Counted from the first letter of the stretch, positions 20,800-33,641 are shown. The stretch: DNA of 64,000 nucleotides from Pseudoips prasinana (GCA_951640165.1 OX621242.1:18903501-18967500), one strand, 5' to 3'. Program-made: numbers and translations. The notes: generated by a model not told the origin, from the letters alone.

Positions 20800-21430
20800 T
20801 TTTCATCACCCCATCTCGTAAAGAGCACTTTTACTCTTCGGTTTCTGAGTGGAAAAGTCGTTTTTATCCTGTAGAGGTTAAAGTAAATTTGAATTTAGAA
20901 CATCGTGTGCACCAAGTTGGTGAATGCAAAATATCAGTAAACCTATTTACTTCTACCTCTATGGTGCCGAATTTATCATACAACTTTTTTAATTTATTAA
21001 AAACTACAACTCGGAACCTTCTTGGTGTACTTTTTTAATTTTTTTTGCGTAATATTACTCTCAAACTGTAGCAACGTTACTTTTATGTTTTCTTTAATTA
21101 TACCTAAGTATTATTTGTTAAGATTTGAAGATGGTCTTGTAATACTTACATATCACAATATAGTAATTAATACCTAAACTGATATAAAAGTATATATGAT
21201 AAAATTATTTTTTCGCATTTAGTCATTTCCTCGCTGAGGTGTGATGAAAAGTTACGTGTTGCACTCGAGTGCAAAGGTTTTTCACCTTGTGCTCTTTTGA
21301 TTTCCTCGCTAACGCTCAGAAATCTAATTTTTGAAGTTTTTTAGAGAATTTTAGTGTCCTTCGCTTGCTCGGTTATTAAAATTGAGCACGCGGTTAAAAT
21401 GCAACTTTGCACTCTTGTATAACAAATAAC
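20800..21430. repeat. Probable dispersed repeat with inverted ends
   Basis: CTTTTCATCACCCC near 20800 is roughly the complement of GAGGTGTGATGAAAAG near 21236-21252. The right part holds words such as TTCCTCGCT and CACTCGAGTGCAAAGG that look like an abundant insect repeat. Class and boundaries are uncertain. Confidence 0.3.
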
Positions 21431-23497
21431 TATTGAATCTTTAGGCATTATATTACTTAAGTAGTTCTAAGTTGAGCTGTCATCTGTGGGACTCCTCACA
21501 TGTACATAAGTCTAGCAATAAGTTTTATTAACTTGAGAGCTAGTACCTGAACTAAAAGTAGATTCCAACTAAATGAATACCAATAATTAACAGAATACGT
21601 GCAGTAATTATAAATTAACATACGTCACTTTACAATTTAAAGCAGACTAGTAAAATAACGGTGAGTGCCGTATTTTGGCACTATGCTTGTTAAACGGTCT
21701 AGTGAGGTTGGCCGACATCGGGTATAGTGGGGACGTTAGAGTGATTAACATCTCGCAGGTTGTATACCATATTGCTGATTTAGTTGTATATTAATTAAAA
21801 ATGGAATTAATAGAATAATACCTACGTATGGAGAAAATATCGACCTATTTTACGTTATTCCGTATGTCCAAAGTCCTGAATATTAGGCGAAGGCTGGCGG
21901 TTACGGTGAATTTCGACTGGTTTGTAATTCAGCTGTGGCTCTGTGCCAAAGTCTGCGGTTACTTCCCTTGGGCTCCCGAGATCCTTAGTATATTAACAGT
22001 TACTATCGACTGACCGCTTAACTATTTTAACTACCCGTCGATACTTATGCAAACTTCCCGAGAATTTGTAATAACGTTGGATATTTTCCCAGTAAGAATT
22101 TAGGAGTGAATTTAAATGGAAAATAATTTAGACTTATAAATATGTGAGGTCACTTCAAGTTCGTTGTTAATTGAGATAAGGTTGAAATTAGCATACATAA
22201 TGTTGTTAATCTATGAAATTATTTTCATTTCTATAATCATGTGAAAATGGATCATAAAGATGTAGTAAGCTAGTTTCCGGAGTCCCTCGTTTATTTATTT
22301 AATTCTATTTTATATTTAAAGTCAGCAGTTTTTCATTTAAAATCATACCTCTATTTGTCTTTGGAACTGATGGTCTTTGGGGGGTTAGATTTTGTACATT
22401 AAAATCTAAATGATTTGCCTTATTTAGATAGCTACATCTATACTGCGTGCTTTGGGGAGCATGTCCATCCCAGTTATCATGGGAACATATATAACAGATA
22501 GACAAAGCCTATATAGAATCTGACACCTGATCTAGCCATGTGAATATATGAGTGACACCGTGGTTAATATAATCACCTCCCTGGCGCATTGGCGCCCACG
22601 AGTTTCGGGTTCCGAGTCGGGCTATGCTTTGTATTCGTGGATTACATGTCTGTATAGTTCCCCGGTATACAGGGATTTATTTACCGAGTTGCCCTTTGCA
22701 GGAAAAAGAATATTCATGTCTGTTTGCTTCGGGATTTCAATGTTAGGTAGTAATCGCTTGATTAAAACTGGCACATTTGGTTCTACTGGGAGTAGATCCC
22801 AACAAAAATTGGTATAAGGCTATGAAGTAGCAGACACCTAGATATGCATGTTTGATGTTGCATGTAAAATTAATCTTATTGTTAATTCGACGTTGACATT
22901 CAGTTCAGATGCTGATATTTTAACGCATACGGTGATTGCTTTTAACGTTTAACGAGTTGGTTGATTGAATGTTATGCCTTTGCAAGCGGCGAGAAAATGC
23001 CGCCGGTTCATCAAAATTTTATTAACAGAATCGTCACTATAGTGTTAATTGTCATCGAGCTATAGCTGATAATAAATCTGTTGATTTCTGTAGAGATTAT
23101 TTTGTTTATACTTTAAAAAATGCTAGTACCTTAAAGCGATTAGAACTGTGACTTACCACGGGACCAAACTTTTTAGTGGAAACTGTTGTTGATTACAGTT
23201 CTATCCTAACCTATCCGGAGCGGAGGGACCAAATAAAGATATCTTCATATTGTGCCTGAAGTTAGAAGTCACGTGTTGGGTATCGTACCAGCGCATGTAA
23301 TTTGCTTGTTTATATTGTCCTTCTTGCATGTGCATATTTTTGCGGGCGGGAAGGAGGTACAAATTGCATGCCGGCATGATTAAACTTTAACAGTACATGT
23401 GTACACTGTGTATTAAAAATAATCTTCTAATGCATCTATTACAAGTTCTTATGTTTTATACACCGTTTGACAAGTTCGATAGTAATTATGTAACACG
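21431..23497. other. 2 kb intergenic DNA, nothing recognised
   Basis: The GC-richer block at about 22560-22820 carries short open frames and a TTCCGAGTCGGG word reminiscent of a tRNA-like B box, but no clear SINE could be delimited. No gene recognised. Confidence 0.4.
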
Positions 23498-23600
23498 TTA
23501 CTCGGATATTGCGGTGCAGCTGTCATAACAGAAAGTTTCAGTAAACAGTTACTCAGACTAAATCCCCAGTGTAGAGCGCGTAGTTGTAAATATAATTTTA
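23498..23600 (+). repeat. Dispersed repeat, partner of 2070-2165
   Basis: The block 23510-23543 is the reverse complement of 2120-2153, with weaker similarity to both sides. Confidence 0.5.
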
Positions 23601-23714
23601 GAACAATCTGATTATTTTAGCTGATTCATCTGACTACAGTTTGTTATAATGAATGAATAATTTTTAACTTTTTGGTTTTTTGGGATAAGGTAATCTATTT
23701 GGGTGACCGATAGA

Positions 23715-23810
23715 TATTAGGTTGAATCTGGATTCTATTTACTTTGTGTTCATTGATTATATGTTTACAAAGTGACCCGCGACACTGGATTTTCCTAGCG
23801 TGTTCTTGTA
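23715..23810 (+). mobile_element. SINE family 2, 3' fragment
   Basis: Holds GAATCTGGATTC, ATTATATGTTTACAAAGTG and CCCGCGACAC in the order seen in the full copy at 4500-4708. The tRNA-like head is missing. Confidence 0.55.
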
Positions 23811-24039
23811 GATAACTTTTATGGTGATCGTTGAAGTAATGCAAACCTTACCATTCAACACATTAACTGCAGATATTAGAAACGTACCAAGATAAAGCAA
23901 GTTTACTACTTGCATAAAATATTAAAAATTATTCAAATTGATTGATTTGTTCGCATTAAAACAATTACAATTAAGGAAAAATATTAAAATAGTGACACAA
24001 TTTTTAAGCGATTTTGTGAGATATTTACTAATTTATAAT

Positions 24040-24160
24040 TATATCCTGGGATATTATTCACACATGGCCATCTGATCCCAAACTAAGCAGAGCTTGTACC
24101 ATGGGAACCACATAATTGATGTAGATACATATACTAGTTTTGCTTTTGATTACATCCAGA
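24040..24160 (-). mobile_element. SINE family 1, truncated copy
   Basis: Minus strand; the tail TCCCAGGATAT, the GATCAGATGGCCATGTG block and GTACAAGCTCTGCTTAGTTT are present. The tRNA-like head is lost. Confidence 0.7.
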
Positions 24161-25158
24161 CTTGTTCATCATATGTATTTTAGATAAATAAATAAAAGAT
24201 AATACTTAAAATTACCTTTTTAATATCAATACACGTTTACTCCGTTAAGACTTTATTATATACGACGTATCTATAGATATTTAAATTGAAAACCCTATGG
24301 TTCATTGATCGCAAAAGGTAAAATGACCGGAAAAGGGCAATGGAGGACACACACGCAAACAGATTATCACCGTGGGTAGAGATTGGGGTTGCCGAGACTT
24401 AAAATACCGCAACGGGTTATACCTTCTGACCCATAAGTTTCAAATCTTCGGGTTCTTGGGATAAAAGTAAGTAAGTACGAACACTTTAAATCCCTGGCGA
24501 GTTTGACTGGGTACTTGATTGAGAGGCCGTCACCTTAGGGTATTCACTGTAGGTATCTACTCTTGTTGCAACGATAGTTTGTAAAGAATACTGTAACTTA
24601 GCTCTTACATATTTTACACACATGATCCTTCACAATAACTTAATTTAAGTTAGTTAAATATCGTTACTCTTAAAAAATAAATCTTATTGTAAATTATTTC
24701 CTACAATCCGTGTACCTAAATATTTATATGTACCAAGAAATAATTATAAATTAATTATATATTACTACGAACATATTCTGACTATTTACAAGCGCTTTTT
24801 TAAAGTCTACGTGAATAAAAACCTTTTTTATTTTATTTTATTTACTATATTTTGTTTAAAAGTCCAGGTCTATTACAATACGAACTAATATTAAAATATT
24901 CCACCTTGGACTAGAAAAGGGGTACTACTTGAGGCTAGGACTGCAATTAATTTTCTAAAACATACCATAAAACTGTCTTGTAAGATAAAGTATAGATATA
25001 GATTTAGAAATATATATATATAGAATTTTTAAGTGAGGTGCTCAGGGCTGGCCAACAGATTTGAGCGGCCTGTCCAATTCATTTAAAATGTAAGCAATGA
25101 AATAGATTTACACGAATTATGAAACGTTTATATTTTTTAAAAGTACTAAATTTTGTAA
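24161..25158. other. AT-rich intergenic DNA, nothing recognised
   Basis: Non-coding by inspection. Confidence 0.4.
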
Positions 25159-25214
25159 ATGATTTATAGTAAACTCTAGATATGGCTAGAGTTCTAGAGT
25201 TTACTATAAATCAT
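25159..25214. repeat. Perfect 22-bp inverted repeat, 12-nt loop
   Basis: ATGATTTATAGTAAACTCTA at 25159 and onward to 25180 is matched exactly by its reverse complement at 25193-25214. Confidence 0.8.
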
Positions 25215-25282
25215 ATAACATTTTTAACCCAATTCATCAGTTTAAAAAGTAAACTAAAATCATCATAAGCCGTGCAAATTTA

Positions 25283-25891
25283 GATAGATAGATAGATAAC
25301 ACTTTATTGCACCAAATTGAAGCATAACATTATAATATCAATTAACTTATATAATAAGGTACAAACGGCGGTCTTATCGCTAATATAGCGATCTCTTCCA
25401 GACAACAGTTGGATGAACCAAAGCAATGCAGGGAGATAAAGTGGTAGTTGGCAGTGCATCTACTTATATAAATTTACATATATTCCTACCTAGGTACAAA
25501 TATTATATATATACACACACAATATATAGATATATAACATAAAAATATACATATATATAAATAATAATTATGAAGACTAAATAAATTTTTGAGGAAGATG
25601 GAAGATCGCGAGCTGTGAAGATTAAAGTGATTGATAATGTTTTTTTAAAAGTGTTTTGAAAGATGATAAAGTTTGCGCGCGTCTGATATACAGAGGGAGT
25701 GAATTCCACAATCGAGCAGCCTGTACTGAGAAAGATTTGTCGTAGAAATGAGTGGAATGTGTGGGCAACTGGAGTTCTAGATTCTCTGACGATCTCAAGG
25801 ACCTAGAATGTGTATCACATAGGAATTGAAACCTAATCTTGAGGTAAAAGGGAGCCGTGGGATTAAATAAAATGCTATAAAGAAGGGACTT
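25283..25891 (-). pseudogene. CR1/L2-like LINE, C-terminal coding remnant and 3' UTR
   Basis: On the minus strand a frame without ATG runs from about 25891 to a TAA at 25622-25624. It carries the C-terminal signature of CR1/L2-type LINE polyproteins: KSFSVQAARLWNSLP, then LSSFKTLLKKHY. It is followed by a 3' UTR of about 340 bp that ends in GATA-type repeats (TATCTATCTATCTA on the minus strand, at about 25283-25297). The element is 5'-truncated near 25891, where a 20-bp tandem repeat begins. It may belong to the same family as the fragment at the right edge of the window (63480-64000), which covers a different part of the protein. Confidence 0.75.
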
Positions 25892-26799
25892 GCTTAACTT
25901 TTCTGTTGTTTGTTTAACTTTTCTGTTGTTTAAATTTTTAATTTAAATAGCCGATTTTGGTACACATTCATCCCATCCAATACCCTTAAGTTACCCAACT
26001 ATGGAAAATCACGTCAAAAGTACATGATATTTTTATGTTGTGATGTTTTACAAAGTTGTGTATCTAGTCCTCTTTCCTTGTATGTTTAAACTTTCACAAC
26101 CAATTTAGTTGATCAGTGTACCTTCTTTGTTACTTCGTTTTAGTATTACTTTAATCAGAATAATAAATGTGATGTTGGCATTTTTCTGCTAATAAATATT
26201 CTTACTGTCAGCCCGAGTGTGAAAGTTGGCGGTGCAACATTCCCGTGTTTCGGTCGGCTCTGCACCTAACCTCTTTACGGTCGTGTCGGCCATCTGTCTC
26301 ACCGGATCATGAAAGTAACAGAATAGGAAGTGCGCCTATGTTTGTATACACTGGGGCGCTATAAAATGTCCACGAAATTAACTAGTTTCCATTGAGATTT
26401 CGCGCCATGGCAGACGCACCATTCGACCAATAGGAAATTATTATATTATTTTAATATAATGTTTTCAAGGAAAACCAAAACTAAACTAAATAAACTAAAC
26501 TAATAATAATACTTCCAACAGAAAACAATACTATGTAAATACACTTCCATGTGAAACACCTAAGTATTTCCGCCTAGCTGTTGTATAAATCAGTTTTTAA
26601 TACCGTCAAGATTTATTACACTTGGCCACATGGCAGCGGGGCACACAATCACGGGAGCAACTTCTGTTGCGTTTCAGATTTCCTCTTGGGATTTATAGGT
26701 AAGGAAATTGTTTGAATACATGATATTACGGTTTTCTTAAGGAATTATTTTAAACTAACACAATAGTACTAACTTAAAAAGACTTAAACTATGTCGACT
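25892..26799. other. Intergenic DNA with a 20-bp tandem repeat
   Basis: TTAACTTTTCTGTTGTTT is present twice head to tail at 25892-25931. The block at 26212-26350 is GC-richer and may be a dispersed repeat. No gene recognised. Confidence 0.4.
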
Positions 26800-26990
26800 G
26801 CACGTGGGGCGCAACGGTTAAGAAATTCACCTCGACACTTCATGTAAATATAAAAATATAATATCTCGGGATTGATTCTGGCACAAGGTAACTATTTATG
26901 GGACCCACAAGTAGTTGTATTGAGCCGGGGTGTATTTGTGTCTCTTCAATTAATCGGAGTCGATAAACTCCAAGATGTTTGTATTCTAGT
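26800..26990 (+). mobile_element. SINE family 2, degenerate copy
   Basis: GTGGGGCGCAACGGTTAAG corresponds to the tRNA-like head. A short AT-rich insertion precedes a degraded B box (GGGATTGATTCTGG), followed by AACTATTTATGGGACC as in other copies. Confidence 0.6.
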
Positions 26991-27011
26991 AATATTTCAA
27001 TTAAGTAAATC

Positions 27012-27190
27012 ACACTAATATTATAAAGGCGAAAATTTGTGAGTGTGTATGTTTGTTACTTCTTCACGTCTAAACGACTGGAGGGATTTTAACAAAATTT
27101 GGTATGGAGTTAGCTGACACCCTGAATTAACACATAGGCTACAATTTATAACGTTTAAAGTGGGTAAAATCGCGGGGCACAACTAGTATG
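27012..27190 (-). repeat. CCCGCG-head interspersed repeat, copy 2
   Basis: Minus orientation; ends (on this strand) GTAAAATCGCGGGGCACAACTAGT. Its opposite end reads ATATTATAAAGGCGAAA, as in the copy at 29938-30092. Confidence 0.65.
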
Positions 27191-29317
27191 TTAGAATTTT
27201 GTCCAGACCTTCAATAATTACTTAAACGTTTTCGCCGTAATAATGGTCTACGTCTCCAAGTATAACATGGAATACCTACTTGAGTGCGAAATACGTTCGA
27301 GATTGTTAAGGTAAATAAATACAGGACCAGTGAAACCAGGTTATTTTTTCAAATTATCAGAATAATATTAGTATTACGCTTAACATTGCAAAAAAAATCT
27401 AAATTAATAAATTTGTAAATATATTCTATTCTACAAGGACTTGAGCGTATAATAATAAACTTACGCCATGAATTGTCTTTTTTGTTTTATATTCTTATAC
27501 GTGGGTCGTATCATTGCGGTCAGTCAAAGGTCCGAGGTTAATGGAGGTGCTGATGTAATCTGTGACTAAACAAAAGGAAGACCTCGTTGCCAACCCTTTG
27601 TGAGCGAAAGTAAAGACGGAGATTAAATTCGAGATGTTTTTTCAAGACTTTCCTGTACCACAACCTTTTAGCGATTCGAGGGCCATGAGAAAAAAATACA
27701 CTATATTCCTTGCCCTATGTGTATTTTTAAGATAAATTTCTACATATTATAGATTCATTGTTTTTATGTTTTGTTATATTAATAAGTAATAGTAGACACA
27801 TTATAAAGGGTGTAACCATGTTGATTAAGCATGAGTAAATTGCACTATAAATAAAAAGGACCTGAGTTCAAATTTCAAGCCTTGTTAAAAAGTGCAATTG
27901 AGATTTTTCTGACAATAAAATGTCGCAGTTCGGATTCTGGGTTTTGCCGCTTTTATACCTATGTGTGTATAAAATACGTTATTTCTTTACCCTAATGAGT
28001 ACTAACCCTAATGAATACTAAATAAAACAACCTATCTTAAAAAAAAACTAAATCTCATTGCTAATTTTATTTGGGAAGGATTTGTGATGATTAAAAAAAA
28101 CTGTTAAACTAATAAAGTAAAACTAAACTGATTAAAAAATTAAAACAGTGTTTCTCCTTCATAGAAATAAGAAACATTCCACTATTTCTCCTTTTGTTCT
28201 ATTTTCCTGAAATAGAACAAAAATAAGACTAATAAGAAAATAAATATCAACGTAAATAATTTCAGATAGTTTACATTGTGAACGTTGGAGACAAAACAAT
28301 TTTTTTTTAACATTTTTAATTATGAGTCTATAACATAGCGAAGTAAATGAAACTAAAATTTGTTTTGGATTGTGCCACGCTATTTGATTATTTTTGAAAA
28401 GCTTATGAAAATGTCTTTTCGAATGTGATCCCTAATGTTAGTTAACTTAATACAAGCTAGCTAAATATCATTTTAACAATCCGTGTACCTAAAATATCTA
28501 TAAAATATGTAACTAGACTTAAAGACTACGTGAATAAAAACCTTTTTTTTTTTTAGTGTAGTAATAGTGTCCCTGACCGAATTACGACGAGAACGAGAAG
28601 ACGAGTCAAATACGCAGGCCATATGATCCAGGAGGAGTGGGCAAGCACAAGCAAGAACTCTCTATTCTTTCAGCTACTATAGGAAGACCGGTGGTCTTCG
28701 AGCTCATCGATCCATTGATACATATTGCTCATAGTTCTGAGCTAAAATACCGATGTTAGTATTCTAAGTAATAATTGTATATGAGAGGATATCCCTTAAG
28801 GCTGCTTGTTGTAAGGAAGTGAGGAAGCTGCAGTCGGAAGTAGTTGCGGAAGGCGGAAGTGACGCGCGGCGGCTAGGTCGCCTCTGTTCTGCTAACAATT
28901 TATTGTTCTGTATTATTAACGTTATGAGTTTAGAATATTATTTACTAATTTAAATTTATTTTGTACACTATTTAAGACTTATCTCGCGATGATAACTTTA
29001 ACAATTAAATTCCCTAGTGGGATATGTGTTTTAAACCGATAAGATATTGCCACTGCATAATAGTTCTATAAACTACATTCAACGTGTAATGGATTGTATC
29101 GCGTTTTGCCTATTTTGTTATAAAATTTGTATAGTTTTTTTTTATTTATGTTAATAATTTTCCTCGACAAAACCTATGAACAAATTATTATTATTTTTTA
29201 TACATATTATGTTTGATAACTAGTTTGATACTAACTAATATTTTGTAGGATAACAGATTTTTACTCAATTTTATATTTATTCAACATTATATTTTCTTAG
29301 ACCGCCCTCACTAGGAA
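27191..29317. other. 2.1 kb intergenic DNA, nothing gene-like
   Basis: AT-rich. The stretch 28600-28690 (CAGGAGGAGTGGGCAAGCAC ... CTCTCTATTCTTTCAGC) probably belongs to the same SINE family as 50440-50735, but is too short for a firm call. Otherwise nothing recognised. Confidence 0.4.
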
Positions 29318-29480
29318 TATTAATCCCTGTGTCGCGGGGTACTCTACAAACATATAATTAACTGACCCAAAGTAAATCCAGACTCAGGACAACTATTAAT
29401 AGGTGACACAAATAGTTGTGTTGCGCAGGAATCGAACACAGGACACAAAGTGGCGAGGGGACTTTCTTAACCGCTGAATA
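29318..29480 (-). mobile_element. SINE family 2, copy
   Basis: Minus strand; the tRNA-like head lies at about 29470, the degraded B box reads GTGTTCGATTCC, and the end carries CCCCGCGACACAGGG. Confidence 0.7.
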
Positions 29481-29809
29481 AACTGTTCAACCAAAGAGAT
29501 TGCATTATAACCTCAAACAAACCATTCAGGAAACTACCTCATATAAATGTTCATGGAGTGAATCTCTCTACGTAGTTCTGTATTATTCAGAGACCTTTTT
29601 TAGTTTTGTCAAAGAAATCCCGCAAACTTAGGTACCGACTTTTATAATATTTTTGTAAGTATCCTCAAAGAAGGTAGAACTTAAATCTGTTTTGTAAATC
29701 TTCGGGGTCGTATTACAAAAATAGAATTCACATTTTATGTAGATCTACAAAAGTGGCGAAGGGGCGACAAGTTTTACACTGTTAACTACTGTTTTATAAA
29801 AAAACATGA
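29481..29809. other. Intergenic DNA, nothing recognised
   Basis: Non-coding by inspection. Confidence 0.4.
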
Positions 29810-30220
29810 TAATATCCTGGGACGTTATTTACACACGGCCAACTGATACCAACCTAAGCTGAGGTTGTACTATGGAAACCAGGTAACTCATATACTATAC
29901 ATGCTAATATAGATAACTAGCTGTGCCCCGCGGTTTTATCCGCGTTAAACTTTGTAAATTATAGCCTATGTGTTAATCCAGGGTGCCAGCTAACTCCATA
30001 CATCATTTTATTAAGATCTCTCCAGCCGTTTAGATGTGAGGAAGTAACAAACATACAGACTCACAAACTTTCGCCTTTATAAGATTAGTTCGATTACAAC
30101 CAGACTCAGAACAAAAAAACATGTTCATGCACACAAATATCTGTCTTGTGTGGAAATCGAACCCACGACCTGCAGCGCGAAGGGCAACTATCTACCAAAC
30201 ACGCCGACCGGCCCTTCAAT
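29810..30220 (-). mobile_element. SINE family 1, copy split by another repeat
   Basis: The 3' half (minus strand) lies at 29810-29936 and the tRNA-like head at about 30093-30215 (B box GGTTCGATTTCC with CGTGG). Between them sits the CCCGCG-head repeat in plus orientation. The order shows that the SINE is older than the repeat. Confidence 0.7.
29938..30092 (+). repeat. CCCGCG-head interspersed repeat, copy 3, nested in a SINE
   Basis: Starts CTAGCTGTGCCCCGCGGTTT, passes through TTATAGCCTATGTG and ends in TTCGCCTTTATAAGATTAG. It interrupts SINE family 1. Confidence 0.7.
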
Positions 30221-30491
30221 ATACATAGAATCGACATAATTTTTTACATTTTGATAGCATTCCCTATCGAATTCGGTTATATCGGTTCACTAGCATTCGA
30301 GAAACCCAAAAAACATACATTCAAATTGACAACCTCCTTCGTTTGAAGTTGGTTAAAAATTAAGTTTTCACTAGATCAGCAAATAAATCGAGTAATTAAT
30401 TTACCCAATACTATTAATTTATTATAGTGTTTAAATGTTAAAATTTCGATTATAAATCTTAGTATTATTACCAACTTCTTCCCCTAATTTG

Positions 30492-30640
30492 CTTCAGCAT
30501 CAGCCTGATATCGTCCACTGCTGGACATAGGAGTTATAGGTTTCTATAAATTTTGCCATTTGGAGAAGTTTGCCGTAGTCATCACGCTTGGCATGCGAGT
30601 TGGCGACCACAGTTAGGTGGCAGTTAATACACAGGAGCCT
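30492..30640 (-). mobile_element. RTE-like composite fragment
   Basis: CGTCCACTGCTGGACATAGG (3'-end type) is followed within about 40 bp by GCCGTAGTCATCACGCTTGG and GAGTTGGCGACCACAG (5'-region type), the same joint as at 7676-7905. Non-coding. Confidence 0.5.
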
Positions 30641-33361
30641 TGTTGCCCGACTACCTGGCGTACCTGTACCTGTTATTCTTTCTAAACCGGAAAACACACG
30701 ATCTTGCACGGGTTCAATTAAGACAAATTGACAAGGCTGGTATCCTTGCTAGTACCTATGCCAGTTTCTTGAAACATCATTTAGGTATTATGGCACACCT
30801 CGTAAAACACCAACTTACGTAAGTTAAACTAACAGTAGGACCAAATTTTTCATTTAAGCGTAATTTATATTATGTATTAGCGAAATTTGGCAACCATATT
30901 TATTAGTTATGTAGCAAAATATCTAAAGTAATAATGTAACATGAAGTAATCTTAGAACTTATCCGATAATAACACAAAGCCGTGTTGCCAAAGTCTCTCA
31001 TTAAAATCAACGTCAAATGTGAGAAACCGAAGTTATTATTCTCAAGAAATTTCCTTCTATATTCTATGTAAAAATAAATTGTAATTTCTTAAAAGAAATT
31101 ATAATTTATTATGAAATCGTGTTGTATTGGTGTGTATTCATCAAAATCTATTGTTACACATCACATTACTTCACGAAAATGTAATTAAGATATATCGCAA
31201 GGACTTCAATTGATTCCTGAAACTAATATCTTGCATTTAATTCTTTAAACCTACTTACAAACTGGGTCTATTAATCGGCATAGTTTTATGGTCTCTAAGC
31301 GTTGTTTCCTTTATTTTTAAATTACGAAGTTAAACAAGCACACGACCCACCGTACCCTGTGACGCTTGGGATAAACATGGCACGATTGATGGCAAATGAG
31401 ATCTGGCGGCCCTTGGACAACAACATTAACACAATATTATGTCATTATTTTTTAGAACTTGATTGGTGTCATAATACCACTATACAACATTTCATCAAAA
31501 GAGATAAAATAACAAAGCCACCACCTTATAAAATGTGAAACCATAAGAATCTCAAGTTATAAATTTACATCAAGTTATAATTTATCCAGATTCTATTACA
31601 AATCTTAGTCAAAACTTTTCCTAATGGACAAAAAAATGTTGTCTTAATTTGTAATGTTATATTTTGCACGCGTTTTGTTTTTTATATTCAACGACAATCA
31701 TCAACGACTGCATCAAATTCTCGCGTTTGATTTTATACGCGCACTTTAGAACTTATACGATCCGATAAATTGGTTTTAGAATGTAAACGTAGAATACTCT
31801 GCATACGAGCATTAGTGAAGCGATAGTAGAGCATTAGTGGAGAATCGAGATAACCGCAATCACTACCGTACATTCCGTTGCAACTAGGAACAGATAAGTT
31901 CATGAGTCCTGTAGCAGTTTCACTATGCTATAGATCGACATTCTATTTTCAATATGAAGGCATTTGTATAATATACATAGTTGTACAATTGTATATACAC
32001 AATATAACATTAATTAATTAATTTCGAAGCCACGATTCGCGTATTCGCGATTCGAGTATAACGAACTATTTTGCGTCTACAATATACGTTTCCATCCCAC
32101 ACTTCCTTTGTCTATTTTCTCTCTCACTATGGCACGAGTAGACGTCTTTTGTTTTTCAGGCAAGTTTAAATTTAATTATGTATACTATGTGCATATAATA
32201 GTTTACAGTATATTTAATAACATAATTGTGATTGTTGATTAGGTCGTTCCACGCCCCTGTTACGTTCTGTTGTACACAAAAATATCATCTACACCTGCTA
32301 ATGAACTCATGAACACCTATTAACTATGCATATTGCTATGCTGCCTATTACCTGCTTACATGCAAATAGCTTAGCGGAAAGGAATTATAACAGTGGAGTG
32401 GTGAAATGAATGGAATCAACGCCCTAGTGATTGTGAGTTTGCGGGTACTTAAATGCCTTTTAAATCATGGTCATGTCAGAGACAAGGGTAAATGCTCGAA
32501 ACACAATTGGTCTCTGGGTAGACATTGTTCATCGTAAATATTGCGCTAAACATATTACGCGGTAATATATTAGAATACGCTTCAAGGCGCAAGCATTTTA
32601 TTAAAGCACCATTCTGTGTAATGGGTACCGCGTTTACTTGCATTTTGAGACCATAGCGTCTTGATGTTAAGTCTGTTAAAATATATTTACCTTGTGCGTT
32701 GTATGCTATCATATTCTAGGTTCAGAATTCCTAGAAAAGATCTCTAAGTAGAGGTAAACCGTAGCAACATTTACGCTAACGAGCAATCCAACTGGGAAGT
32801 ACATTTCGGAATATGCGTAACGGAACACCCAATATTATTATGTTATTATTGAAATGTTCGATGACAGTTCGGTCTTTTCAGGATAGGAAAAGGGACAGCA
32901 ACGTACGAGTACTAGTAAAGGACAATCTTTGTATTACCACAGCAACTGTTGACCTTTAGGTGGGTATGGTTGTTTGCTGTGACGGTTTCCACTATCAAAT
33001 AGAGAACACGAAACCTAGAACAAAAAATATACCTACATATATACCATTAAGAACTCTGCACCACTTTCTATGACTCTAAATTCACTCAATTTAATTATCA
33101 TTTATGTCCTGCATTGTGACCTTGATAAGTACAAGTGAATGTTAATACCCAAGTAATAATATCCTGTAATAATAATAATAATAACGGCACGCATCGTGAG
33201 GAGGTTCCTCACTCAGTCGCCCTAACCACCGGCGGCCTAGGGCGTATAACACCGCCGCTGGGGGAGCTCTGTTTTTTACGTATTTATTTGTGTATTATTG
33301 TTTTATATATCAATTTTATAAGAATAAACATGTATAAAATATGAAAATAAATCAATAAGTT
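30641..33361. other. 2.7 kb intergenic DNA, one unexplained small ORF
   Basis: Mostly AT-rich. A 78-codon frame on the minus strand at 32476-32712 is described separately. The 33175-33290 block holds (AAT)n and a GC-rich segment (CCTAACCACCGGCGGCC) of repeat-like look. No other feature recognised. Confidence 0.4.
32476..32712 (-). CDS. Unrecognised 78-aa ORF, doubtful
   Basis: I do not recognise the product. The frame starts with ATG, with an in-frame stop two codons upstream, and its residue mix (few repeats, balanced charged and hydrophobic residues) looks more protein-like than the other small frames nearby. There is no signal peptide, membrane segment or known motif, and no splice border was identified. 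It could be a remnant of an unknown mobile or host gene, or chance. Confidence 0.15.
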   Translation of the reverse strand: MIAYNAQGKYILTDLTSRRYGLKMQVNAVPITQNGALIKCLRLEAYSNILPRNMFSAIFTMNNVYPETNCVSSIYPCL

Positions 33362-33641
33362 GTATAATAATAATATCCTTGGTCATTGTTCACACACGGC
33401 CATCTGAAGCCAAAATAAGCAGAGCTTGTACTATGAAAACCAGATTACTAATATACTACATTTACAATTTTCCTTTTGTAAATACATACTTATATAGTTA
33501 TTTACACCCTGACTCATACTATTTTTCTTTTGTAAATACATATTTACACCCTGACTTACACAAATATCGGTGCTGGGTGAGAATAAAACCACGACCTGCA
33601 GTGTGCAAGTATTTACCAACCACGCCAACCGACCCGTCAAA
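33362..33641 (-). mobile_element. SINE family 1, copy with internal duplication
   Basis: Minus strand; the tail is near 33374, the GGCCATCTGA block (plus-strand spelling) follows, and the tRNA-like head is at 33590-33640 (CCACGACCTGCAG ... CCAACCACGCCAACCG on the plus strand). The unit TTTGTAAATACAT ... ACACCCTGACT is present twice (about 33474-33513 and 33531-33556). Confidence 0.7.

Noticed and set aside
31302..31538. 78-codon ORF on the plus strand
   Set aside because: No motif, no conserved context, AT-driven composition at its end.
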